Assembly: GCA_028874905.1 (NCBI GenBank)
Contig: JAPPGZ010000060.1
Location: 1-64,000, forward strand
Reading direction: 5' to 3'
From: Gemmatimonadota bacterium
GTDB taxonomy: Bacteria > Gemmatimonadota > Gemmatimonadetes > Longimicrobiales > Gaopeijiaceae
DNA: 64,000 bases
Notes under the pieces: generated by a model
What the model saw: only the letters and a program-made list of their open reading frames with translations
What the model was told of the DNA's origin: nothing
Databases searched by the model: none
Shown: positions 40,269-49,897 of the stretch, piece after piece
How positions within the stretch are numbered: the stretch's first letter is position 1
Layout: every line of letters begins with the position of its first letter
Program-made: the position numbers and the translations under genes

Positions 40269-41510
40269 TTGAGCCAGGACAAGCGCACCGTCAGGTCATG
40301 GGTGCTGTACGACTTCGCGAATTCGATCTATCCTGCGGTGGTTACGACGGCGGTCTTCCCGCTTTTCTACCGGGGCCGGATCGTCGGTGGTGAGGGAGGC
40401 CTGGGCGAACTCTGGTGGGGTTGGGCCGTGGCCGCCTCGGCGATTATCGTCGCCTTCACGTCGCCGCTGCTCGGAGCGATCGCCGACCGCAGCGGGGCGC
40501 GCAAGCGCTTCCTGGCCTTCTATGTGGTGACCTGCCTGATCGGCGTCGGGCTCATGACGACGCTGGAGCCGGGGATGATCGTCGCCGGCTTCCTCTTCTT
40601 CGTCATCGCCAACGTAGGGTTCGAAAGCGCGAACGTCTTCTACAATGCGTATCTCCCCGACATCGTCCCGGCGGACCGGATCGGGCGCACCTCCGGCTAC
40701 GGCTACGGCCTCGGTTATCTCGGGTCGGCGGTGGGCCTCCTGCTCGTCCTCCCCTTCGCGCAGGCCGGGCAGATGGAAATCGTCTGGCTCATCGTCATTG
40801 CCTTCTTCGCGGTCTTCTCGATCCCGGCGTTCCGGCACCTTCCGAAGGGCAGTAGCGGTGGCATGGGTATCGGGCAGGCAGCGGCGAAGGGACTCGCCGA
40901 CTTCAAGCGGATCACCGCCGAGGTGTGGGGTCACAGGAACCTGCGGAGGTTTCTCTTCTCCTTCTTCTTCTACATCGACGGTGTCCTGACCATCATCGTG
41001 ATGGCCGCCATCATCGCCGAGGAGACCTTCGGCTTCAACCAGCAGCAGGTGATCATCCTCTTCCTCATCGTGCAGTTCTCCGCCCTCGCCGGGGCGTACA
41101 CGCTGGCGAAGCCGACCGACACGATCGGGCCCAAGAAGGTGCTGACCGGCGTGCTGTTCCTGTGGGTTGCGGCGGGAATCGCCGTCTATTTCGTCGAGAG
41201 CCCGAACGTCTTCTACGGCCTGGCGGTCGCGGCGGGGTTCGGTCTCGGATCGGTACAGTCCGCCAGCCGGGCGCTGATGGCGTCGCTGATCCCCGACGGC
41301 AGGGAGGCCGAACTGTTCGGCTTCTACGCGTTGTGCGGGAGGTCCTCCTCCGTGCTCGGCCCACTGCTATTCGGGGGCGTCACCTACCTGGCCGCCGGCA
41401 ACCAGCGTCCCGGATTCCTGGTCCTGACCGCGCTCTTTCTGATCGGACTCATACTGTTGCAGCGGGTGCGCGACCCCAAGGCCCCCGCTGCTCAAGGAGC
41501 AACCACGTGA
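40269..41510 (+). CDS. MFS transporter of the UMF1/Atg22-like family
   Basis: 413-residue 12-helix major facilitator. The N-terminus RSWVLYDFANSIYPAVVTTAVFP is diagnostic of the UMF1 (Atg22-like) family. GAIADRSGARKRFL is the MFS A-like loop, and YNAYLPDIVPADRIGRTSGYGYGLGYLGS is the second signature block. Substrate unknown; relatives export amino acids or sugars. The start is TTG 40269 with AAAGGA about 10 nt upstream. The stop overlaps the arsM GTG (GTGA), so they are co-translated; a role in moving methylated arsenic is possible but unproven. Confidence 0.85.
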   Translation: MSQDKRTVRSWVLYDFANSIYPAVVTTAVFPLFYRGRIVGGEGGLGELWWGWAVAASAIIVAFTSPLLGAIADRSGARKRFLAFYVVTCLIGVGLMTTLEPGMIVAGFLFFVIANVGFESANVFYNAYLPDIVPADRIGRTSGYGYGLGYLGSAVGLLLVLPFAQAGQMEIVWLIVIAFFAVFSIPAFRHLPKGSSGGMGIGQAAAKGLADFKRITAEVWGHRNLRRFLFSFFFYIDGVLTIIVMAAIIAEETFGFNQQQVIILFLIVQFSALAGAYTLAKPTDTIGPKKVLTGVLFLWVAAGIAVYFVESPNVFYGLAVAAGFGLGSVQSASRALMASLIPDGREAELFGFYALCGRSSSVLGPLLFGGVTYLAAGNQRPGFLVLTALFLIGLILLQRVRDPKAPAAQGATT

Positions 41511-42394
41511 CCATTAACGCCACCGAACGGCGCACCGCCGTGCGCGAACGCTACGCGAGAGCCGCGACGACGGGCGACGGCTGCTGCGGACCCTCGGACT
41601 GCGGCGCCCCTTCGAACGACCCGGGGGACAGTGGCGCCACGGCCACCGCCACAACGACCACCATCGCCGACGAAATCAGCTGCGCCGTCGGCTACGACCA
41701 GGACGAGTTGAGCCGCGTCCCAGAGGGAGCCAACCTGGGTCTCGGCTGCGGGAACCCCGTGGCACTGGCGTCGCTGGCGCCCGGCGAGACCGTGCTGGAC
41801 CTCGGTTCGGGCGCCGGATTCGACTGCTTCCTGGCCGCGGAGCGGGTCGGGCCTGCCGGCCGGGTCATCGGCGTGGACATGACGCCCGAGATGGTGGAAA
41901 AAGCCCGCGCCAACGCGCTCAGCGGCGGTTTTGCCAACGTCGAGTTCCGACTCGGCGAGATCGAGGCCCTGCCGGTAGCCGACGCCAGCGTCGATGCGGT
42001 CATCTCCAACTGCGTCCTCAACCTCTCGGCCGACCGCCCGCGCGTGTTGGCCGAGACGATGCGCGTGCTCAAGCCCGGGGGGCGCGTCATGATCTCGGAT
42101 CTGGTGTCGGACCGGCCCATTCCGGACTTCGTGGCCAATTCCAGGGAGTCGCTGGTCGGCTGCCTGCCGGTCGGGATCGCCGAGTACCGGGCCGACCTGA
42201 CCGCCGCCGGATTCACGGCCATCGGCGTCGACAAGCGCCAGCGCTATCCCTCCGAACACATCCTCTCCGACCCGCGGGTGCAGGAGGTCATCCGCCGCGA
42301 CCCCGCCCGCGAAACCGAGGTCCACAGCTTCGTGGAGTCGATCCACGGCGGTACGATCCACGCGGTGAAGCCGGCAGGCACAAAGGAGGGGTAG
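41507..42394 (+). CDS. arsM: Arsenite S-adenosylmethyltransferase
   Basis: 295-residue methyltransferase that methylates As(III) with SAM. Motifs: VPEGANLGLGCGNP, VLDLGSGAGFDCFLAAERVG (SAM site), VIGVDMTPEMVEKARANA, and the catalytic cysteines in EISCAVGYD, ISNCVLNLSADR and SLVGCLPVGI. The more common CxAGA near the third Cys is CLPVG here. The N-terminal CC pair (DGCCGPSDC) may also bind As(III). GTG start with CAAGGAGC upstream, overlapping the MFS stop. No arsR is visible nearby. Confidence 0.9.
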   Translation: MTINATERRTAVRERYARAATTGDGCCGPSDCGAPSNDPGDSGATATATTTTIADEISCAVGYDQDELSRVPEGANLGLGCGNPVALASLAPGETVLDLGSGAGFDCFLAAERVGPAGRVIGVDMTPEMVEKARANALSGGFANVEFRLGEIEALPVADASVDAVISNCVLNLSADRPRVLAETMRVLKPGGRVMISDLVSDRPIPDFVANSRESLVGCLPVGIAEYRADLTAAGFTAIGVDKRQRYPSEHILSDPRVQEVIRRDPARETEVHSFVESIHGGTIHAVKPAGTKEG

Positions 42395-42398
42395 CAGG

Positions 42399-43706
42399 AT
42401 GATAAGACTTGCCGGCAAGGTCGGCCGTACGGCGCTGACCACCCTGGGTGTTGCGGTTGCCGTGCTGGCCTCGGTGACCGTGCCAGCGCCGGTGGCTTCC
42501 CAGCAGCGCGGGCCCGAGGGGGCCCGGGTCGCGCGCGTAGCCCCGGTCGCGCAGGGTGCCCCGGTCACCGCGGTCGCGCCAGCCGCGCAGGTCGCGACCC
42601 CCGCCGAGATTCAGGCCATCATCGAGGGTGTCCAGTCGCCGAACCGCCAGGGACTGGACGTGCTCACGCTCGAAGAGGTCATGGAGCGGTTCGGCGTGCC
42701 GGGCATCAGCGTGGCCGTGATCCACGACTTCGAGGTCCACTGGGCCAAGGGCTACGGAATCGCGGACGTGGAGACCGGTGCCGCGGTCGATGTCGAGACG
42801 CTCTTCCAGGCGGCATCGATCAGCAAGCCTGTCACCGCGATGGCGGCCATGGTGGCCGTGCAGGACGGCCGCTTCTCGCTGGACGACGACATCAACGCGG
42901 TCCTCACGTCGTGGCAGCTGGACGGGGGCGGCTTCACGGACGGACGGCCGGTCACGCCGCGCCTGCTCTTCAGTCACGTAGCCGGCCTCGGCGACGGACA
43001 CGGCTTTCCCGGCTACGACCCCGGCGTCCCGCGTCCCACGGCGGTGCAGATCCTCGACGGCGATGAGCCGTCCAACGTGGAGGCCGTGGCGATGGTGCGG
43101 CCACCGCTCACCGCCATGCACTACTCGGGCGGCGGCACCACGGTCATGCAGCTCGCGCTCACCGACGTCTTCGGCGAGTCCTTCCCGGAACTCATGCGGA
43201 AGACCGTGCTCGAGCCCGTCGGGATGACGACCAGCACTTTCGCCCAGCCGCTTCCCCCCGACCGCGACGCCAACGCGGCCCGCGCGCATGCGGGCGGCCG
43301 GGCCCTGGGCGACGCCAAGTGGCACGTGTACTCCGCGATGGCGGCGGCCGGGCTGTGGACCAATGCCCGCGATCTCGCGCGCTTCGCCATAGAGGTGCAG
43401 AAGGCCGGACGTGGCGACACCGATCGGGTGATCACCCCCGCGTCCGCCGCCGAGATGCTCAGCCCGGTCGGCGTGGGCGACTTCGCGGTGGGCTTCAGCA
43501 TCGCGCGCCAGGGTCAGGGGTGGTACTTCAGCCACTCGGGCGGAAACTGGGGCTTCACCTGCTTCCTCATCGCCCACAAGGCGAAGGGCTACGGAGCCGT
43601 CGTCATGACCAACGCGTCGGGCGGCGGCCAGGTCTTCCGCGAGGTCATGGAGCGCATCCAGCGCGCCTACGGCTGGGACTCGCTGGACAAGCCGACGCTG
43701 CGGTAG
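42399..43706 (+). CDS. Secreted serine beta-lactamase-family hydrolase
   Basis: 435-residue class C beta-lactamase/D-aminopeptidase-type hydrolase with a signal peptide (ending PVASQQ). The catalytic SxxK is in FQAASISKPVTAM, the Tyr motif is HYSGGGTTVMQLAL, and the C-terminal HSGGNWGF equals the KTG/HxG strand. Between the signal and the domain is an Ala/Val/Pro-rich linker (residues of about 45-70, APVAQGAPVTAVAPAAQVA). The substrate is unknown; esterase or peptidase activity is common. It begins 4 bp after arsM. Confidence 0.87.
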   Translation: MIRLAGKVGRTALTTLGVAVAVLASVTVPAPVASQQRGPEGARVARVAPVAQGAPVTAVAPAAQVATPAEIQAIIEGVQSPNRQGLDVLTLEEVMERFGVPGISVAVIHDFEVHWAKGYGIADVETGAAVDVETLFQAASISKPVTAMAAMVAVQDGRFSLDDDINAVLTSWQLDGGGFTDGRPVTPRLLFSHVAGLGDGHGFPGYDPGVPRPTAVQILDGDEPSNVEAVAMVRPPLTAMHYSGGGTTVMQLALTDVFGESFPELMRKTVLEPVGMTTSTFAQPLPPDRDANAARAHAGGRALGDAKWHVYSAMAAAGLWTNARDLARFAIEVQKAGRGDTDRVITPASAAEMLSPVGVGDFAVGFSIARQGQGWYFSHSGGNWGFTCFLIAHKAKGYGAVVMTNASGGGQVFREVMERIQRAYGWDSLDKPTLR

Positions 43707-43777
43707 GAGGACGGATCCGGCTGGGGTGCCCCGCCCGAGGCGCTCGCGGCGCACGGTACCGAGTCGCGCCCAAAGTG

Positions 43778-43804
43778 CCGCGCATCATTTTTTGTTGCGC
43801 GCGG
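43778..43804 (+). promoter_or_regulatory. Inverted repeat upstream of the Xre-RES pair
   Basis: Arms CCGCGC (43778-43783) and GCGCGG (43799-43804) flank an AT-rich core containing six consecutive Ts. It lies 27 bp before the antitoxin ATG and is the only AT-rich spot in the region. It is a candidate promoter-operator for autoregulation by the Xre-like antitoxin. Short arms make this tentative. Confidence 0.35.
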
Positions 43805-43830
43805 TTCCGTGGGTCCGCTAGCTTGACCCC

Positions 43831-44205
43831 ATGAATCCAGCCGCCGAGGTCATCGTGCAGACACCCGACCGACGCTCCGCAAGGGCGCGAAGCCACCTGG
43901 ACATGATTCGTGCGGTGGTGCACTCCGACCGGGCCATGGCGGAGATCCTGGGTGTGTCCCAGTCGCAGGTCTCGCGGTGGCGAAGTGGTCAGCGCCCGGA
44001 CCGGGACAACGCCGATCGGCTGGCAGGACTGGCGCTGGTCGTCGAGATGCTGCTTCGCTGGCTCGAACCCGAAATCGTTGAGGAATGGCTCACGGGCGCG
44101 AACGCCCATCTCGATGGGGCAACGCCAGCGTACCACGTTCAGCAGAGTCAGCTCGCCGAGGTCGTGGGCGCCATCGAGGCGATGAAGGCCGGCGTCTTCG
44201 CGTAG
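43831..44205 (+). CDS. Xre/MbcA/ParS-like antitoxin
   Basis: 124-residue antitoxin with a helix-turn-helix (AEILGVSQSQVSRWRSGQRP, residues of about 47-66) followed by a toxin-binding helical domain (LAGLALVVEMLLRWLEPEIVEEWLTGANAHLDGATPA). The WLxxxNxxLxGxxP pattern is characteristic of antitoxins paired with RES toxins. It lies 4 bp upstream of the RES gene and should repress the operon. Confidence 0.85.
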   Translation: MNPAAEVIVQTPDRRSARARSHLDMIRAVVHSDRAMAEILGVSQSQVSRWRSGQRPDRDNADRLAGLALVVEMLLRWLEPEIVEEWLTGANAHLDGATPAYHVQQSQLAEVVGAIEAMKAGVFA

Positions 44206-44209
44206 CGTC

Positions 44210-44773
44210 GTGGCTCTCTTCTGGCGCGTCTTCCCATGGGACACCGATGCGCGTGACGAATCTCCTTTTTCGCCCGCCTACGTTCCCCCGACCACTGGCC
44301 GTGGCCGGTTCGATCTGCCGGTTGCCTGTTCTCCGGTCCTCTACCTGGCCGAATCGCCCGCACACGCCGTCGCCGAGGCCCTTCAGCCCTGGCGCAACCG
44401 GCCGCTCCGCCGAGCTCACCTTCGCCGGGCTGGACGCCCTCTTGCGCTGGTCGATGTGCAGTTGGAGGCGGATGAAGCAGCGGAACTGGTTGACCTCTGC
44501 GATCCGGCGACGCTGCGCCGCCGTCGTATCGGGCCGGACCGGATCGCGTCTCGGCACCGCCGCCGAACGCAGCCGATCGCCGCGTCGATCTGGGACAGCG
44601 GGAACATTGGACTCCGGTGGTGGTCCAGCTTCCGGGGCGATTGGCACGGTGTCGTCCTCTTCACGGCACGCGTGCGACGAAGTCTGCACTTCGGGGAGCC
44701 GCAGGAAGTTTCAGCTGAAACTCCAGCCCTCCGCGAGGCGGCTACCGCGCTGGGGATGCCGCTGGCACTCTGA
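44210..44773 (+). CDS. RES-domain NAD-degrading toxin
   Basis: 187-residue RES-family toxin. The family is known to degrade NAD+ in the cytoplasm (MbcT/Res type). Motif residues visible: Arg in LFWRVFP, Glu in VLYLAESPAHAVAE, and Ser in GLRWWSSFRGDW. The start is GTG 44210, 4 bp after the antitoxin stop. Its stop overlaps an ATG at 44773. The ORF is intact, consistent with a functional module. Confidence 0.85.
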   Translation: MALFWRVFPWDTDARDESPFSPAYVPPTTGRGRFDLPVACSPVLYLAESPAHAVAEALQPWRNRPLRRAHLRRAGRPLALVDVQLEADEAAELVDLCDPATLRRRRIGPDRIASRHRRRTQPIAASIWDSGNIGLRWWSSFRGDWHGVVLFTARVRRSLHFGEPQEVSAETPALREAATALGMPLAL

Positions 44774-44814
44774 TGCCGTCGCCGGTGCCCTCGACGCCCG
44801 CGCATCGGTTTTTG

Positions 44815-45393
44815 ATGCGCGCCACCCCGCGCGGCAGGACGTGGGCTCTGCGTCCGATTCTTGCGGCTGTCGTGCTCGCCGCGACTGCACCGCACCCCGC
44901 CGCCGCCCAGAACACGTCCGAGGAGACCGCCCAACGCTTCTTCGACGCGCTCAGCCGGCTGCGCTGGGAGCGAGTCTCCGCGGAGCTGCACACCGCCGCC
45001 CTGGACGAGTTCCACCTCATCTCGCGGCAACTCGTCGAGAGCCTGCGGGGCGACAGCATCCTGATCCAGCTCTACGACGCTTCGCACGACGAGTGGGCGG
45101 GCTGGTCGAGCCGGGAGGTCTTCGAGCGCTCGATGTCCGGGTTGACGCGCTACGCCCGTGGCCTGATGGAGTCGCAGGTCATGACCGACTTCCGCGTACT
45201 CGGGACGGTGCCGGAGGGCGACACGATCCGCCACGTGGTGTACCGGGAGACCACCGACCACATGGGGCTCATCATCGAGGCCGCGCCGACAACCACGCTG
45301 GTGCTGGAAGACGGCGCGTGGCGGGTCCGCGAAAACGCGGAACTCGCGGTGCTCAGAGTGGCGCTGCGCGGGATTCCCATCGGGCGGCGGTGA
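44815..45393 (+). CDS. Secreted protein of unknown function
   Basis: 192-residue exported protein from the ATG at 44815 (MRATPRGRTWALRPILAAVVLAA...AAAQ is a clear signal peptide). The ATG at 44773 overlapping the RES stop would add 14 residues before it. The mature part is a compact alpha+beta domain (EETAQRFFDALSRLRWERVSAEL...DFRVLGTVPEGDTIRHVVYRET), reminiscent of NTF2-like/SnoaL folds used as small ligand-binding or hydrolase scaffolds. No active site was identified. No clear terminator separates it from the VPS10 gene. Confidence 0.65.
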   Translation: MRATPRGRTWALRPILAAVVLAATAPHPAAAQNTSEETAQRFFDALSRLRWERVSAELHTAALDEFHLISRQLVESLRGDSILIQLYDASHDEWAGWSSREVFERSMSGLTRYARGLMESQVMTDFRVLGTVPEGDTIRHVVYRETTDHMGLIIEAAPTTTLVLEDGAWRVRENAELAVLRVALRGIPIGRR

Positions 45394-45556
45394 GCGCGCG
45401 GGATCCGGCGGTGCCGGGTCCGGCACTGTTGCGTTTCACCGGCTGTACCAACGCCACCCGGCGCGATACCTTGAACCGGCTGGCTCCGGGCACGAGCCCT
45501 GGAACGCGAGAGCCAGGAATCACCATCCCCACGCCCCAACCCGAAAGAGACACCGC

Positions 45557-48500
45557 ATGAGAAGGCTCCTGGGCATCACGACCCTCGCCGCCGCCGCGGC
45601 CGCCAGCGCCGCCGTCTTCCCACCGGCAACCGCCACCGCACAGAACGGCGGCGCCACCGCGCAGAACGGCGCCCCGACCTTCAGCGAGGACCTCTTCGGC
45701 AGCCTCCGCTACCGCTATGTCGGGCCCTCGCGCGGGGGACGCGTCACCGCCGTAGCCGGGCACGTCGCCCACCCGACCACCTTCTACATGGGGGCCACCG
45801 GGGGCGGCGTGTGGAAGACGACCGACAACGGCCACAGCTGGCACAACATCTCGGACGGGTACTTCGGGACGGGCTCGATCGGCGCGATCCGCGTCGCCGA
45901 TTCCGACCCGGACATCGTCTACGTGTCGACCGGCTCGGACGGGCTGCGCAGCAACGTGATCATCGGCGACGGGGTCTACAAATCCACCGACGCCGGGGCC
46001 ACATGGCAGCACATCGGACTGGAGGCCACCGGGAATTCCGGGGCGATCCTCATCCACCCCGACGACCCCGACCTGGTCTACGTCGCGGCCATCGGCAACC
46101 CCTTCGCCCCGAATGACGAGCGGGGCGTCTACCGCAGCAGCGACGGGGGCGCGAGCTGGGAGACCGTGCTCTTCGTCTCGGACAGCACCGGCGCCGTTGA
46201 CCTCGAGTTCGCGCCCGACGACCCGAACACCATCTACGCGAGCATGTGGCAGGCCGAGCGCAAGCCCTGGACGATCATCTCGGGCGGCATGCAGGGCGGC
46301 GTCTTCATTTCGCGCGACGGCGGCGACAGCTGGGACCGCGCGACCGACGGGCTCCCCACCGGCCTGCGCGGCAAGTCCGACCTCGCGGTCAGCGCGGCCG
46401 ATCCCGACCGCGTGTACGTGCTCATCGAGGCGCCCGCCGACGCCGGCGGCGTCTACCGCTCCGACGACCGCGGCGCCACCTGGCGGCAGGTCACCGACTT
46501 CCAGCCGATCCGCAACCGGCCGTTCTACTACAACAACCTCGAGGGGCATCCCACCGACCCCGACATCCTCTGGGGCATGGCCGAGGGCCACTGGAAATCC
46601 GTCGACGGGGGCGTGACCTGGAACTCCGAGCGGACGCCGCACGGCGACAACCACGACATGTGGATCAACCCGGAGAACCCGGACATCCTGATCCAGTCGA
46701 ACGATGGTGGCGCCAACGTCTCGCTCGACGGCGGCAGGACCTGGTCCACACAGCTCAACCAGCCCACCGCCGAACTCTACCAGGTGGACGTGTCCGACGA
46801 CTTCCCCTACCGCCTCTACGCGGGCCAGCAGGACAACTCGACCATCTCGGTGCCCGGCCTGCCCGAACGCTCGGAGCCCGGCGGCTCACAGTCGACCTGG
46901 GAGGCCCACGGGGGCTGCGAGACTGGTCCGGTGGTGCCCAAGCCCGGTGATCCGGATATCGTCTACGCCAACTGCAAGGGCCGTTTCGGGCTCTATAACC
47001 GGCGCACGGGACAGGAGGCGCAGTACTACGTCGGTTTCGGAAACCTTTACGGGCACAACCCGCGCGACCTGGAGTACCGCTTCCAGCGCGTCGTCCCCAT
47101 CCACGTCTCGCCTCACGACCCCAACAAGGTCTACCACGGCTCGCAGTTCGTTCACGTCTCCACCAACGGCGGCCAGCTCTGGGAGACCATCTCGCCCGAC
47201 CTCACCGCCTTCACCCCCGAAACGCAGGTCGTCTCGGGTGCGCCGATCACCCTCGACGTCACCGGCGAGGAGCACTTCTCCGTCCTCTACGACATCCAGG
47301 AGTCGGTGCTGGAGCCGGGTGTGATCTGGGCGGGGGCCAACGACGGCCCCGTGCACGTCACCCGCGACAACGGCCGCAGTTGGGACGACGTGACGCCCCC
47401 CGGCATGGGCCCCTACGGGCGAGTCCAGACCATCGAGGTATCGCATCACGACCCCGCCAAGGCCTACGTGGCGATCCTCCGCTACATGATGGGCGACTTC
47501 ACCCCGCACACCTACCGCACCGACGACTACGGCGCGACCTGGACGCGGATCACGACCGGCGACAACGGCGTGCCGAACCACCATCCCGTGCGCGTCGTGC
47601 GCGAGGATCCCGACCGCGAGGGGCTGCTCTACCTGGGCACCGAGTTCGGGATGTTCATCTCGTTCGACGACGGCGGCTCCTGGCAGCCCTTCCAACTGAA
47701 CCTTCCGGGAACCCCCATCACGGACATCAAGGTGGTGCAGGGCGACCTGGTGCTGTCGACAATGGGTCGCGGCTTCTGGATCATGGACAACCTCACGCCG
47801 CTGCACGAGCTCGGCGACCGGGTTGCCAGCGCCGACGCACATCTGTTCGGGATCCGGGACGCCTACCGGTTGCGCTACCGTGCCGGCTTCGGCGGGGGGC
47901 TCCCCCACGAGCCCGAGTTCCCGCAGGCGGGCGCCAACATCGACTACATGCTGGCCTCGCCCGCGCAGGGTCCGGTGACGCTCGACATCGTGGATTCGAG
48001 CGGCGAGGTCGTGCGCTCCTTCTCGAGCGAGAGCCCCGGCGAATACACGGTTCCCGCCGAGCCCGGGATGCGGGAGTGGCGGCTGGAACGCTTCGGCACG
48101 CCGCGGCTGCCGTCGGACGCGGGGACCCACCGGTTTACGTGGGACCTGACACATCCGGGGCCGTGGGATGCCAATCCGGCGCGGTCGGGGCGGGGTGGCC
48201 CGATGGTGCCGCCGGGGATGTACACGGCGCGCCTTGCGGCCGGCGACTGGAGCGCGAGCCGCAGCTTCGAGGTGATGCTGGATCCGCGCGTCGCGGCCGA
48301 GGGGATCGGCGTGCAGATGGTGGAGCGGCAGATTGAGCTGGCCCTGCAGGCGCGTGACGCGCTGAGCGAGGGCCGGCTGGCGGTGCACCGCATCAACGAG
48401 GCGCGCGAGCGCGGCGGCGGGAATCTCGCGGCCGAAGTCGAGGCGATCGAGCGCGAGTTGGTTACGGCCCCGATTCGCTACTCACGCCCGATGCTCGTCG

Positions 48501-48664
48501 ACCAGCTGCAATACCTGTACGGCAACCTGACGCGCGCCGACCAGGAGCCGGGCCAGGACGCGATCGTGCGCTACGACCAGTTGAACACGGCGCTGGAGGA
48601 GCACGTGCGGCGGCTGGAGCGGCTGCTGCGCGCGAACATCTCGGACGACGCCTCGGAGCGCTGA
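45557..48664 (+). CDS. Secreted VPS10/BNR-repeat propeller protein
   Basis: 1035-residue exported protein (signal peptide ending TATAQ). Long sortilin/VPS10-like ten-blade propeller with BNR Asp boxes: KTTDNGHSW, KSTDAGATW, RSSDGGASW, SRDGGDSW, STNGGQLW, TRDNGRSW and SFDDGGSW. Opening block YVGPSRGGRVTAVAGH. The C-terminal 250 residues are a beta-sandwich plus helical tail (MVERQIELALQARDALSEGRLAVHRINEA). Often annotated as glycosyl hydrolase/sialidase-like, but catalytic sialidase residues are not evident, so binding or a peptidase-associated function is equally possible. Confidence 0.87.
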   Translation: MRRLLGITTLAAAAAASAAVFPPATATAQNGGATAQNGAPTFSEDLFGSLRYRYVGPSRGGRVTAVAGHVAHPTTFYMGATGGGVWKTTDNGHSWHNISDGYFGTGSIGAIRVADSDPDIVYVSTGSDGLRSNVIIGDGVYKSTDAGATWQHIGLEATGNSGAILIHPDDPDLVYVAAIGNPFAPNDERGVYRSSDGGASWETVLFVSDSTGAVDLEFAPDDPNTIYASMWQAERKPWTIISGGMQGGVFISRDGGDSWDRATDGLPTGLRGKSDLAVSAADPDRVYVLIEAPADAGGVYRSDDRGATWRQVTDFQPIRNRPFYYNNLEGHPTDPDILWGMAEGHWKSVDGGVTWNSERTPHGDNHDMWINPENPDILIQSNDGGANVSLDGGRTWSTQLNQPTAELYQVDVSDDFPYRLYAGQQDNSTISVPGLPERSEPGGSQSTWEAHGGCETGPVVPKPGDPDIVYANCKGRFGLYNRRTGQEAQYYVGFGNLYGHNPRDLEYRFQRVVPIHVSPHDPNKVYHGSQFVHVSTNGGQLWETISPDLTAFTPETQVVSGAPITLDVTGEEHFSVLYDIQESVLEPGVIWAGANDGPVHVTRDNGRSWDDVTPPGMGPYGRVQTIEVSHHDPAKAYVAILRYMMGDFTPHTYRTDDYGATWTRITTGDNGVPNHHPVRVVREDPDREGLLYLGTEFGMFISFDDGGSWQPFQLNLPGTPITDIKVVQGDLVLSTMGRGFWIMDNLTPLHELGDRVASADAHLFGIRDAYRLRYRAGFGGGLPHEPEFPQAGANIDYMLASPAQGPVTLDIVDSSGEVVRSFSSESPGEYTVPAEPGMREWRLERFGTPRLPSDAGTHRFTWDLTHPGPWDANPARSGRGGPMVPPGMYTARLAAGDWSASRSFEVMLDPRVAAEGIGVQMVERQIELALQARDALSEGRLAVHRINEARERGGGNLAAEVEAIERELVTAPIRYSRPMLVDQLQYLYGNLTRADQEPGQDAIVRYDQLNTALEEHVRRLERLLRANISDDASER

Positions 48665-48668
48665 CTCC

Positions 48669-49445
48669 ATGGATCTCGGACTGGCGGGCAAGGTCGCGGC
48701 TGTCACGGGCGGCAGCCGCGGCCTCGGCTTCTACAGTGCCCGGGCGCTGGCCGCGGAGGGCGCGCGGCTCGCGATCTGTGCGCGTGGGAAGGAGGGGCTG
48801 GCGGCGGCGGCGAAGACGTTGCGGGGTGAGGGCGCCCAGGTGTTGACGGTGCGTTGCGACATCGCCGAGGAGGGCGGCGCGGCCGAGCTGGTCGACGCCG
48901 TGCGGGAGCGCTACGGTGCGCTCGACGTGCTGGTCAACAACGTCGGCGGCAACCGGCGCGGCCGCTTCGAGGAGACGAGCGACGAGGACTGGCTGGACAT
49001 CATCCAGCTGAACGTGCTGTCGGGATTCCGGACCGCGCGGCTGGCGATTCCGCTGATGCGCGAGGAGGGCGGCGGCTCGATCGTGTTCGTGTCGTCGGTG
49101 TTCGGGCGGGAGAAGGGTGGCCCGGGGCTGTCGATCTACAACACGACCAAGACGGCGCTGATCTCCGCGGCCGGAATCATGGCGCTCGAGCTGGCCAAGG
49201 ACCGGATCCGCGTGAACTGCGTGGCGCCGGGCTCGATCCAGTTCCCGGGCGGCAGCTGGGACAAGCGCGTGAAGGCCGACCCGGACGGGATGCGGGCGTT
49301 CGTGCGGGCGAACCTGCCGTTGGGGCGGTTCGGGCGGGGCGAGGAGGTGGGGGATGTGGTCGCGTTCCTGGCATCGGAGCGCGCGAGTTTGATCACAGGG
49401 GCGTGTATCGCGGTGGACGGGGCGCAGGGGCGGTCGCTGGTGTAG
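48669..49445 (+). CDS. SDR-family oxidoreductase
   Basis: 258-residue classical short-chain dehydrogenase/reductase. NAD(P) loop TGGSRGLG, NNVGG structural motif (usually NNAG), catalytic Ser in FVSSVFG and YxxxK in SIYNTTKTAL. C-terminal block VDGAQGRSLV. Likely reduces a 3-oxoacyl or related carbonyl substrate in the cytoplasm. It begins 4 bp after the VPS10 gene. A second, differently typed SDR lies at 54486. Confidence 0.88.
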   Translation: MDLGLAGKVAAVTGGSRGLGFYSARALAAEGARLAICARGKEGLAAAAKTLRGEGAQVLTVRCDIAEEGGAAELVDAVRERYGALDVLVNNVGGNRRGRFEETSDEDWLDIIQLNVLSGFRTARLAIPLMREEGGGSIVFVSSVFGREKGGPGLSIYNTTKTALISAAGIMALELAKDRIRVNCVAPGSIQFPGGSWDKRVKADPDGMRAFVRANLPLGRFGRGEEVGDVVAFLASERASLITGACIAVDGAQGRSLV

Positions 49446-49462
49446 CGCATGCGGCCCTCTTT

Positions 49463-49897
49463 TCAGACGCGCTGGTGGTCGGCGCGCCAGTGTTCGACGG
49501 CCTGCTTTATGGACTTCCGGTCCGTCAGTTCGCCCGCGAGGATCCGGCGGACCAATCCAGCCAGTTCCGCGTCGGAAGCGAAGCGCAGAGCGATCAGCTG
49601 GTCCGTTGTCAGCTGTCCGATTGCGCCCGTTAGTTCGTCCGGCAGGATCCTCTCCAGCCGGAGGCGCTCCTCCATGCGGATGACGCGGTCCTGAACGCCG
49701 GTTGAGAAGCGCCGCGCATAGAGAAGGCCTATCGCCGTACAGGCGGCGACCACAAACAGGGCCAGCGTCCCTGCGCTGAAATCCACGACGAGCAGGTATC
49801 CGATGCCGACCGTAGCGGCCGTTGAGAGGTAGCACCCCGCGAGGAACAGCAGTGGAGGGCGCTTGGCGTGGTTCGCGTAGTTTTGCGGCGGGGCCAT
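49463..49897 (-). CDS. DUF6526 membrane protein
   Basis: 144-residue protein beginning MAPPQNYANHAKRPP, with two membrane helices (FLAGCYLSTAATVGIGYLLVV and LALFVVAACTAIGLLYA) and a cytoplasmic tail with QDRVIRMEERLRL, LTTDQLIALRFASDAEL and the end VEHWRADHQRV. These blocks match what I recall of the DUF6526 family. Function unknown. Its ATG overlaps the stop of the upstream TPR gene, so the two are translationally coupled. Confidence 0.78.
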   Translation of the reverse strand: MAPPQNYANHAKRPPLLFLAGCYLSTAATVGIGYLLVVDFSAGTLALFVVAACTAIGLLYARRFSTGVQDRVIRMEERLRLERILPDELTGAIGQLTTDQLIALRFASDAELAGLVRRILAGELTDRKSIKQAVEHWRADHQRV

